From CAWKDG01 sp963848355 (GTDB taxonomy: Bacteria > Actinomycetota > Acidimicrobiia > Acidimicrobiales > UBA8190), in assembly GCA_963848355.1 (NCBI GenBank), contig CAWKDG010000001.1, forward strand, positions 62,001-126,000: a stretch of DNA of 64,000 nt. The letters run 5' to 3'. Below are positions 1 to 8,022 of this stretch, piece after piece. The translations under genes were made by a program, and so were the position numbers. The notes under the pieces were generated by a model that searched no databases, was not told the origin of the DNA, and was given only the letters and a program-made list of their open reading frames with translations. Position 1 is the first letter of the stretch; the number at the start of each line of letters is the position of its first letter.

Positions 1-1173
1 GGGCGCGCCGGCGCCGGCTTCGGTCTCACCATCACGCCCGTGATCGAGGACGCCCGGCTGTTCCGCCGGGGGATCGGCGGCGACAGCGACGTCGTGAGCA
101 AGGAGATGTACGAGTTCACCGATCGCGACGAGAGGCCGTTGGCCCTGCGACCCGAGGGGACGGCCCCCGTCGTGCGGGCCTTCGTCCAGCACAACCCCCC
201 GGTGCCGTGGAAGGCGTGGTACTTGACCCCCGCCTTCCGCTACGAGCGGCCGCAGGCCGGCCGTTACCGCCAGCATCACCAGCTCGGCGTCGAGGCCCTG
301 GGCACCGAGGACCCCGACCTCGACGTCGAGGTGATCGCCCTGGCCGCCCGTTTCTACGCCGATCTGGGATTGCGCCGGATCGACCTGGCCGTGAACTCGA
401 TGGGGTGCGGCGAGGACCGGGCCCGGTACGTGGAGGCCCTGCGGGCCTTTCTGGCCGAGCACGCCGTCGAGCTGTGCGACGAGCACCGCCGACGCTTCAC
501 CACCCACCCCCTGCGGGTCCTCGACTGCAAGCGACCGGCGTGCCGGGCCGTGACCGAGAACGCGCCGCGGTTGGTCGACTACCTGGACGAGTCGTGCGCC
601 GCCCACTTCGCCCGCGTCCGGGCCGGGCTCGCGGCCCTCGGGATCGCCCACCGGCTCGAGCCCCGCCTCGTGCGCGGCCTCGACTACTACACGCGCACGA
701 CGTTCGAATTCGCGGCGTCGGCACTCGACGCCGCCCAGAACGCCGTCGGCGGCGGCGGGCGCTACGACGGGCTGTCCGAGGCCATCGGCGGTCCCCCCAC
801 CCCGGGGATCGGATTCGGGATCGGGATCGAACGGCTGCTGCTGGCCTGTGACGCCGAGGGGTGCTTCGCCGCCGCCCCCGCCGCGGCCGACGCCTTCGTG
901 ATCGACCTGACGGACGGGGAGCAGGCCCGGGACCTGGTCGACGAGCTGCGAGAGGCCGGCCTGGTGGCACTGCGCGCCTACGATGGCCGTTCGCCGAAGT
1001 CGCAGATGAAACAGGCCGACAGGTCGGGAGCGCGGTTCGCCGTGATCGTGGGGGCCGAGGAGCTGGCGGCCGGCGTCGTGACCCTGCGGCCCCTGCGGGA
1101 CCCCGGCGAGCAGGAGACGGTACCGCGCCGGGAGATCGCGGCCCGGCTGTCCCCACTGGCGAGCGAAGGATGA
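1..1173 (+). CDS. hisS: Histidyl-tRNA synthetase, 5' end missing
   Basis: Class II HisRS, which charges tRNA-His in the cytosol. The frame is already open at base 1 and the first residues (GFGLTITPVIED) are internal, so the start and roughly 30-40 residues lie outside the window. Class II motif 2 is seen at about 223-300 (PAFRYERPQAGRYRQHH), the HisRS-specific signature LVRGLDYYTRTTFEF at 667-711, and motif 3 (GIGFGIGIERLLL) near 805-845. The C-terminal anticodon-binding domain is complete. aspS begins 4 bases after the stop, the common hisS-aspS pairing, so the two are probably co-transcribed. Confidence 0.97.
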   Translation, partial: GRAGAGFGLTITPVIEDARLFRRGIGGDSDVVSKEMYEFTDRDERPLALRPEGTAPVVRAFVQHNPPVPWKAWYLTPAFRYERPQAGRYRQHHQLGVEALGTEDPDLDVEVIALAARFYADLGLRRIDLAVNSMGCGEDRARYVEALRAFLAEHAVELCDEHRRRFTTHPLRVLDCKRPACRAVTENAPRLVDYLDESCAAHFARVRAGLAALGIAHRLEPRLVRGLDYYTRTTFEFAASALDAAQNAVGGGGRYDGLSEAIGGPPTPGIGFGIGIERLLLACDAEGCFAAAPAAADAFVIDLTDGEQARDLVDELREAGLVALRAYDGRSPKSQMKQADRSGARFAVIVGAEELAAGVVTLRPLRDPGEQETVPRREIAARLSPLASEG

Positions 1174-1177
1174 GAAC

Positions 1178-2919
1178 GTGACGGCGACCAGCATGCGGAG
1201 CCACATGTGCGGCGAGCTGACGACGGCCGACGCCGGTCGGCGTGTGCAGCTGTGCGGGTGGGTGGCGCGCCGACGTGATCACGGTGAGCACCTGGCCTTC
1301 GTCGACCTGCGCGACCACACCGGGATCGTCCAGTGCGTCGTCGACGGTCACGTGGACGTGCGCAGCGAATGGGTGCTGTTCGTGGAGGGCACGGTGCGGG
1401 CCCGGCCCGAGGGCACCGTCAACGCCGAGTTGGCCACGGGGGAGATCGAGCTCGTCGAGTGCGCGGTGGAGGTGCTGGCCGGTGCCGAGCCACCGCCGTT
1501 CCCCGTCGACGACCGGGCCGAGACCGACGAGGTCGGTCCGATTGCGCTACCGCTACGTGGACCTGCGGCGGCCGCGGATGCAGCGCAACCTGCGGCTGCG
1601 GGCGCGCGCCATCGCCGCCATGCGGGCGGCCATGGTGCGCCAGGGATTCTGCGAGGTCGAGACGCCGCTGCTGTGGACACCGACGCCGGAGGGGTCACGC
1701 GAGTTCGCGGTGCCGTCGCGGCTGCACCACGGCGATTTCTACGTCCTGCCCCAGAGCCCGCAGATCGCCAAGCAGCTCCTGATGGTGGGGGGGATGGACC
1801 GTTACTTCCAGGTGGCCAGCTGCCTGCGCGACGAGGACCTGCGGGCCGACCGGCAGTTCGAATTCACCCAGCTCGACATCGAGGCGTCGTTCGTGACCCA
1901 GGAGGACGTGCAGGCGGCCGTGACCGAGGCCGTGGGCGACGCCACCGAGGCGGCCGTGGGCGAGGCGCCCGGCGAGGCCGAGCGGATCACGTGGCACGAC
2001 GCCATGAACCGGTTCGGGACCGACAAGCCCGATCTTCGCTTCGCCCTGGAGCTCGTCGATCTGAGCGCCGTCTTCGACGGCACCGCCGTGCGGGCCTTTG
2101 CCGCGCCGTGCGTGAAGGCGCTGCGCGTCCCCGAGGGGGCGTCGTTCGGCCGGAACCGTCTGGACGGGCTGGTCGACCGGGCCAAGGAGCTCGGGGCGAA
2201 GGGACTGGCCTGGTTCAAGGTGACGTCGGTCGAGCCGCCGACGGTCGACAGTCCCCTGGACAAATTCCTGGGCGACCCCGAACGGGCGGCCCTGGTGAGC
2301 GGGACCGGTGCCGCCGCCGGTGACCTCGTGCTGGTGGTGGCCGACGCGTGGCACCACGGTGTGCAGCGTGCTCGGAGCGCTGCGCCTCGACGTGGGCCGG
2401 ATGCCGATCACCGAGGGAGGCAGGCGCTTCTGCTGGGTGACGGACTTCCCGCTGTTCGAGGGGGTCGACGACGACGGACGGCTCATCGCCGCCCATCACC
2501 CCTTCACCATGCCCCACCCCGACGACCTGGAGCTGATCGCCTCCGATCCCCTGCAGGTCCGGTCCCAGGCCTACGACCTGGTGCTGAACGGGTGGGAGCT
2601 CGGCTCGGGGTCGATCCGGATCCACCGCGAGGACATCCAGCGGCGTGTGTTCGACGCCCTCGGGATCACACCCGAGGAGGCCGAGGCTCGCTTCGGCTTC
2701 CTGCTGGGGGCGTTTCGCTACGGAGCCCCCCCGCACGGCGGCTTCGCCGTGGGGATCGACCGGTTCGTGGCCCTGCTGGCCGGGGAGGGGAACATCCGCG
2801 AGGTGATCGCCTACCCGAAGACGCAGTCGGGGAGCGACCCCATGACGGGGGCGCCCAAGGCGGTGGCCGACTCGGTGCTGCGGGAGCTCGGCCTGCGCCC
2901 CGTCCCCCGACCGGGCTGA
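1178..2919 (+). CDS. aspS: Aspartyl-tRNA synthetase with two apparent frameshifts
   Basis: Class II AspRS of the bacterial type (N-terminal OB-fold, inserted GAD domain). The product is recognisable end to end only by changing frame twice. The N-terminal OB-fold (CGWVARRRDHGEHLAFVDLR) runs to about base 1535. The core from LRYRYVDLRRPRMQRNL through motif 2 (FQVASCLRDEDLRADRQFE) continues one frame later to about 2358. The C-terminal part (LGALRLDVGR through motif 3, GGFAVGIDRFVALLAG) is in a third frame. At 1531-1538 the sequence shows a tandem GGTC-GGTC; removing one copy gives DEVRLRYRYVDLRR, as expected for the family. The gene is essential in bacteria, so sequence error is far likelier than decay. 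GTG start chosen because it follows hisS by 4 bases. Confidence 0.94.
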
Positions 2920-2945
2920 GCCGGACGCGGACGGAACGGGAACGG

Positions 2946-4286
2946 GTGGTGGCCGAACGCCGCGGCGGGGCCGGGGCCCGCGGAGGGCCCCCCGACCTGT
3001 TCGGGGCGGCGGCCGCCGACCGGTTGGCGGCCCGGGGCCCGCTGGCCGCCCGGATGCGGCCGCGGACCCTCGACGAGGTCGTGGGCCAGGCCCATCTGGT
3101 GGCCCCGGGGGCCCCGTTGCGGGCGCTGGTGGAGAAGGACCGGCTCACCTCGGCCATCTTGTGGGGGCCGCCGGGGACGGGGAAGACGACGCTGGCGTCG
3201 GTCATCGCCACGGTGACGGCCAAGGCCTTCGTCCCCTTGTCGGCCGTGAACGCCGGGGTGGCCGACGTCCGCAAGGCCATCGAGGACGCCCGGCAGCGGC
3301 TGGGGGAGCAGGGCCAGGGGACGATCCTCTTCATCGACGAGGTCCACCGCTTCAACAAGGCGCAGCAGGACGCGCTGCTGCCGTCGGTGGAGGACGGGCT
3401 CGTGGTCCTGATCGGGGCCACGACGGAGAACCCGTTCTTCTCGGTGAACTCGCCACTGCTCAGCCGGTCGACTCTGTGGCGCCTCGACGCCCTCGGTGAC
3501 GACGACGTGGCCGCCGTGGTGCGCCGGGCGCTCGGGGCCGAAGGGGCGACGGCCACCGACGAGGCCGTGGACGCGTTGGTGTCGGTGGCCGACGGCGACG
3601 CCCGCGCCGCGCTGGGCACGCTGGAGGTGGCCCTGGCGCTGGCCGGCGAGGTGCCGGTGACGGTCGACGATGTGGGGCGGGCCCGGGCCGGCCGGCTCCT
3701 GCACCAGGGCGCCGACTCCCATTACGACCAGACGAGTGCGCTGATCAAGGCCATCCGGGGTTCCGATCCCGACGCCGGTCTGTACTGGCTGGCCCGCATG
3801 CTCGACGCCGGCGAGGACGCCCGCTTCATCGCCCGACGGCTGGTCATCCTGGCCAGCGAGGACATCGGGCTGGCCGATCCGCTGGCCCTGGTGGTGGCCG
3901 ACGCCGCCGCCCGGGCCGTCGAGTTCGTGGGCCTCCCCGAGGCCCAGCTCAACCTGGCCCAGGCCGTGATCCACCTGGCGGCGGCCCCGAAGTCGAACCG
4001 GGTGACGGTGGCGCTCGGGCGGGCCCAGGACGACGTGCGGACGGGGCCGCGCGGCGAGGTCCCGGGCCACCTGCGCGACGCCCACTACCCCGGGGCCCAG
4101 GCACTACGGCACGGGGAGGGGTACAAATACCCCCACGATGACCCCCGGGGATGGGTCCCGCAGGACTACCGTCCTGCCGAGGTGTCCGACCACGTCTACT
4201 ACGAGCCGAGCGCCCATGGCGCTGAAGCCGCCCTGGCCGAGCGCCTCCGGGCCCGGCGGGCGGGGTCGGATCCCTCCCCCTCGTGA
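2946..4286 (+). CDS. rarA: Replication-associated recombination protein RarA (MgsA)
   Basis: AAA+ ATPase of the RarA/MgsA/WRNIP1 family, a clamp-loader-like protein acting at stalled replication forks. Walker A is WGPPGTGKTT (about residues 73-82), Walker B ILFIDEVHRF, and the sensor region IGATTENPFFSVN is typical of the family. The C-terminal half carries the RarA-specific stretch SALIKAIRGSDPDAGLYWLARML and KSNRVTVALGRA. Length about 446 residues is normal. The start is uncertain: tandem GTG codons at 2946 and 2949 follow a weak purine-rich stretch. The frame upstream is continuous with part of aspS only because of the aspS frameshifts, so no real fusion exists. Its stop overlaps the next start by four bases (GTGA). 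Confidence 0.93.
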   Translation: MVAERRGGAGARGGPPDLFGAAAADRLAARGPLAARMRPRTLDEVVGQAHLVAPGAPLRALVEKDRLTSAILWGPPGTGKTTLASVIATVTAKAFVPLSAVNAGVADVRKAIEDARQRLGEQGQGTILFIDEVHRFNKAQQDALLPSVEDGLVVLIGATTENPFFSVNSPLLSRSTLWRLDALGDDDVAAVVRRALGAEGATATDEAVDALVSVADGDARAALGTLEVALALAGEVPVTVDDVGRARAGRLLHQGADSHYDQTSALIKAIRGSDPDAGLYWLARMLDAGEDARFIARRLVILASEDIGLADPLALVVADAAARAVEFVGLPEAQLNLAQAVIHLAAAPKSNRVTVALGRAQDDVRTGPRGEVPGHLRDAHYPGAQALRHGEGYKYPHDDPRGWVPQDYRPAEVSDHVYYEPSAHGAEAALAERLRARRAGSDPSPS

Positions 4287-7211
4287 TCACACCCGGTTCG
4301 GTCACCGGTCGGCGATGGCGGCCGGGTGTGGTGATGGCGGCGGGGATGGCGGCGGTGGCCGTGGCCGGCGCCTCGGGGATGGTGGCGACGTCGACGGCGA
4401 CCGCCGCGCCGTCCGCCGTGGTCAAGGTGGCCGGTGGTCCCGAGCGTCTGCCCCGGGGGACGACGGCCCTGGGGGCGCTGCCGACGACCCGTCCGCTGTC
4501 GGTCGAGATGGCGCTGCGCCCGGCCGATCCGGCGGCTCTGGAGGCGTTCGACCAGGCGGTGACCACTCCCGGGTCGCCGTCGTTCCGGCAGTTCCTGACA
4601 CCGGGGCAGTTCGCGGCGCGCTTCGGTCCGGGGGCCGGCGCCATCGCCGCCACGCGGGCATGGCTGGAGAGCGAGGGCCTCACCGTCGGGGCCACCGCCC
4701 GTGACGGCCTGCTGATCCCGGTGTCGGGTGCGGCGTCCCAGCTGGCCGCCGCCTTCGGCGTCGGTTTCGAGCAGGACGAGCTACCGACGGGACGGATCGT
4801 GCGCGAGCCGACGGCCGAGCCGTCGGTGCCGCGGGCGCTGGCCGGGGTGGTCCAGGGTGTGGTGGGGCTGGACGACCTGGCGGCCCCGACGCCGCAGATG
4901 GCCCGCCCCGACGACGGGTCGGTGACGTCCGGCGCCGCCGCCCACGCCGCCGAGGGCCCGGCGCCCCACACGGGGCCGTCGCCGTGTGGGGCGGCCAGCG
5001 CCCGAGGGACGACGGCGGACGAGCTGGCTCAGGCGTACTCGATGTCGTCGCTCTACCCGGCCGACGAGGGTCAGGGCGTCACCGTCGGGATCTACGAGCT
5101 CGAACCGTACCTTCCGAGCGACATCGTCACCTTCGAGTCGTGCTACACCCCCCATCCGTCGCCCACCATCACGGGCGTGAGCGTGGACGGCGCCGACCCC
5201 ACGGCCGGGGCCGGGACCGGTGAGTCGGCCCTCGACATCGAGATGGTCGTCGGCCTGGCGCCGCAGGCCACCATCGACGTCTACGTCGGCCGCAACAGCG
5301 GCGTCGGTCCCCTCGACGTGTACGCGGCGATGGTGAACCAGGACGCCGCCCAGGTCCTGTCGACCAGCTGGGGCGAGTGCGAGGCCGATGCCGGGACGGC
5401 GCAGATGGAGGTGGAGGCGTCGTTGTTCGAGCAGGCCGCCGCGCAGGGACAGTCGGTGGTGGCCGCCGCCGGCGACGAAGGGTCCGAGGACTGCAACATC
5501 CCGGGGTTCGCCGACAACACGTCGCTGGCCGTCGACGATCCCGCCAGCCAACCCTGGGTGACGGGCGTGGGAGGGACGGAGCTCGGCGCCCTCGGGCCGC
5601 CGCCGGCCGAGACGGTGTGGAACACGGGCGTCTTCGAGGGAACCGGGGGCGGCGGGATCTCGACGACGTGGACCATGCCGTCGTGGCAGCTCGGACCGGG
5701 CGTCGAGAACGCCTTCACCAAGGTCGACGACTCGTACACCGGCGCGTCGCCGTGCCCGGTGAGCGCCGGTGCCGGCACCGTCTCGTGCCGGGAGGTGCCC
5801 GATGTCACGGCCGACGGCGACCCGAACACGGGCTACGCCACCTTCTGCACGTGCGGACCGGCCCCGGGGACGTGGCAGACCGTGGGCGGGACGAGCATGG
5901 GCGCCCCCTTGTGGGCGTCGGTGGCGGCGCTGGCCGACGAGTCGGTGCCCTCCCCGCCGGGGCGGATCGGGTTGCTCAATCCCGCCCTGTACCAGGCCGG
6001 ATGCCTGAGCTCGCCGCCGTTCAACGACGTGACGTCGGGTGACAACGAGCCGCAGGGTTCGGCCCCGAGCGACCCGCCGCGCACCCCCGGTGCCCCCTAC
6101 TACCCGGCCACCTCGGGATACGACCTGGCCAGTGGACTGGGGACCCCGGTGGCCTCGGCCCTCCTCCCTGACCTCGTGAACCCGGTCGACGCCTGCCCCG
6201 TGGTGACGGGGATGAGCGCGTCGTCGGGCCCCGCCGGCGGGGGCACGGTGGTGACGCTGGTGGGAGCGAACCTGAGCGGGGTCCGGGCGGTGGACTTCGG
6301 GTCCGCCGCCGGAACCGGGTTGTCGGCCTCGGGTTCGTCGGTGACGGTGACGACACCGGTCTCGCCGACCGGCGGGTGGGACACGGCCGAGGTGGTGGTG
6401 AGGACGGCGAACGACGCCCTCGGCCTCGACGGCCGCAACGTCTTCACCTTCGTCGGGCCGCCGCGGGTACTGGACGGTGGCGTCCGACGGCGGGATCTTC
6501 ACCTTCGGGGCCGTCGGCTACTACCGGTCGCTGGGCGGCGTGCACCTGGACAAGCCGGTGGTGGGGATGGCGGCCACGCCCTCGTCGCGCGGGCTACTGG
6601 CTGGTGGCCGCCGACGGCGGGATCTTCACCTTCGGTGACGCCGCCTTCCACGGGTCGACGGGCGCGATACGGCTGGACAAGCCGATCGTGGGGATGGCCG
6701 CCACCCCCGACGGCGGCGGCTACTGGCTGGTGGCGTCGGACGGCGGGGTCTTCGCCTTCGGCGACGCCGGCTTCTACGGGTCGATGGGTGGCCATCCGTT
6801 GGACAAGCCGATCGTGGGGATGGCCGCCACCCCCGACGGCGGCGGCTACTGGCTGGTGGCCGCCGACGGCGGGATCTTCACCTTCGGTGACGCCGCCTTC
6901 CACGGGTCGACGGGCGCGATACGGCTGGACAAGCCGATCGTGGGGATGGCGGCCACCCCCGACGGCGGCGGCTACTGGCTGGTGGCGTCGGACGGCGGGG
7001 TCTTCAGCTTCGGCAATGCCCACTTCTACGGGTCGGCGGGGGGACGAGGCTGGTCAGGCCGGTGGTGGGGATGGCGACGCCCTTCGGCGGCGGCGGCTAC
7101 TGGCTGGTGGCGTCGGACGGCGGGATCTTCGCCTACGGCGACGCCGCCTTCGCCGGGTCGATGGGAGGCCATGTCCTGCACGCCCCCATGGTGGGGGTGG
7201 GGGGCTCCTGA
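4283..7211 (+). CDS. Secreted sedolisin (S53) protease with TIG domain and six C-terminal repeats
   Basis: Predicted secreted serine-carboxyl peptidase. An Arg-containing N-terminus plus hydrophobic segment and ATAAPS form a signal peptide (about residues 1-42). A pro-kumamolisin activation domain follows (about 60-190). The catalytic domain has Glu314 and Asp318 (GESALDIEM), oxyanion Asp398 (AAAGDEGSED) and Ser538 (GGTSMGAPLWAS). A TIG/IPT Ig-like domain sits at about 635-710. Then come six repeats of about 42 residues (GYWLVAxDGGxFxFGDAxF) that I infer form a beta-propeller-like domain. Frame changes are needed near 6462-6467, 6586-6592 and in the G6 run at 7038-7043, after which the protein ends cleanly with MVGVGGS. 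Family members work in acidic settings; the acidic habitat is inference. Confidence 0.88.
6465..7180 (+). repeat. Six tandem 126-base coding repeats (42 residues each)
   Basis: Units begin with GYW at about 6465, 6592, 6718, 6844, 6970 and 7099. The two-unit block starting at 6595 recurs at 6847, exactly 252 bases later, almost base for base (a gccgcc/gcggcc change is the visible difference over the first 150 bases). That points to a recent tandem duplication of a repeat pair or to gene conversion. Confidence 0.85.
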
Positions 7212-7218
7212 CCATCGG

Positions 7219-7224
7219 TAGGAT
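7219..7224 (+). promoter_or_regulatory. Candidate -10 element for the DUF948-like gene
   Basis: TAGGAT ends 9 bases before the ATG at 7234, consistent with a near-leaderless transcript. It fits the TANNNT pattern seen before many other starts in this window. Confidence 0.4.
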
Positions 7225-7233
7225 GGCCTGACC

Positions 7234-7711
7234 ATGTCCGCCGACGATGTCGCCGTGCTGGTCGCCGCCGGAGCCGCCTCCGTGGCGGCGGTGGGATCGC
7301 TGGCGACGGCGGTCGTCCTCGGTCACCGGGTACGTGACCTGCGGCGACTGGTGGAGGACCTCCGCCGTGAGACGGTGCCCCTCGTGCACCAGGCGCGGCG
7401 TGGTGGTGGAGGAGGCGGCCACCGAGATGGCGCGGGTGGGCGACGTCCTCGGGTCGGCCGAGGCGGTGACGGCCACGGTGGACTCGGCCTCACGCTTCGC
7501 CTACCGGGCCTTCGCCAACCCCGTGGTCAAGGTGCTCGCCTTCGGCACCGGGACGGGGGCGGCCCTGCGTCGACTGGTGGGACGATCGGGCCCGGGGACC
7601 GCGACGAGCGGTCGGCACCCGGCCCCGCGCGAGCGCCCCGACGCCGCGGCCCCGGCCGTTGTCACACCGGCGACGCCCCGTCGTCATCGGCGGAGCCGGG
7701 TCCGGCGGTGA
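7234..7711 (+). CDS. DUF948-like membrane protein, one frameshift
   Basis: Small protein with one N-terminal membrane segment (VAVLVAAGAASVAAVGSLATAV) followed by a helical, coiled-coil-like region (VRDLRRLVEDLRRETVPLV) and a conserved-looking SRFAYRAFANPVVKVLAFGTG segment. Function is unknown. The DUF948 call rests on this architecture and on the position: a DUF948 gene followed by a short membrane protein and alaS is a familiar actinobacterial order. The first about 55 residues and the remainder are in different frames; the break lies near 7394-7404, where one extra base would restore VVEEAATEMARVGDVL. The Arg/Pro/Ala-rich tail is unconserved in appearance. Its stop overlaps the next gene by GTGA. 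Confidence 0.68.
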
Positions 7712-7965
7712 CCCGACGCCTGATGTGGATGGGGGTGGGTGCCGCGGCGGGGAGCGGGGCCACGATGTGGCTCCGGCGACGGGTGGACCGGCTGGCGCGG
7801 ACGACGCCCGGTCAGGTCGCCGGAGGGGTCGTCTCGTTGGTGGACCACCGGGCGCGCACGACGGCCGGACGCGTGCGCCAGTCCGTCGAGACGGGGCGCA
7901 GCGCGGCCCGGCACCGGGAGCTCGAGTTGCGCCATGACCTGGAAGGACGCGACCCGACGCGCTAG
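7708..7965 (+). CDS. Short membrane-associated protein upstream of alaS
   Basis: Eighty-five residues, GTG start inside the previous gene's stop (GTGA overlap). It starts with a short hydrophobic stretch (LMWMGVGAAAGSGATMWL) and continues as a basic amphipathic helix-rich tail (RRRVDRLARTTPGQVAGGV). Position and layout match the small DUF6167-type protein that sits between DUF948 and alaS in other actinobacteria, but the sequence itself gives no function. I am confident that it is a gene because of the translational coupling and conserved order, less so about the family name. Confidence 0.62.
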   Translation: MTRRLMWMGVGAAAGSGATMWLRRRVDRLARTTPGQVAGGVVSLVDHRARTTAGRVRQSVETGRSAARHRELELRHDLEGRDPTR

Positions 7966-8009
7966 CCGTGGCGTCCGGTTCGGGGCACCGGGGCCCGTCG
8001 TGCGGCCGG

Positions 8010-8015
8010 TAGCAT
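8010..8015 (+). promoter_or_regulatory. Candidate leaderless -10 element for alaS
   Basis: TAGCAT followed by 7 bases and the ATG of alaS. This is the spacing expected when transcription starts at or next to the start codon. Confidence 0.55.
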
Positions 8016-8022
8016 CGATCCG

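Noticed and set aside
1242..4286. A continuous 1014-codon frame covering the middle of aspS and all of rarA, as if a fused protein
   Set aside because: The join reads through low-quality sequence between 2360 and 2945 that corresponds to AspRS in another frame. It is produced by the aspS frameshifts.
6592..7098. Regular spaced repeats that might be a CRISPR array
   Set aside because: The period is 126/252 bases, repeats are coding and in frame, and there are no unique spacers.
4283..7231. The unbroken frame to 7231 as the true sedolisin C-terminus
   Set aside because: After about 6475 that frame turns into Arg/Trp/Pro-rich sequence, whereas the neighbouring frames give six clean repeats and a sensible stop at 7209-7211.
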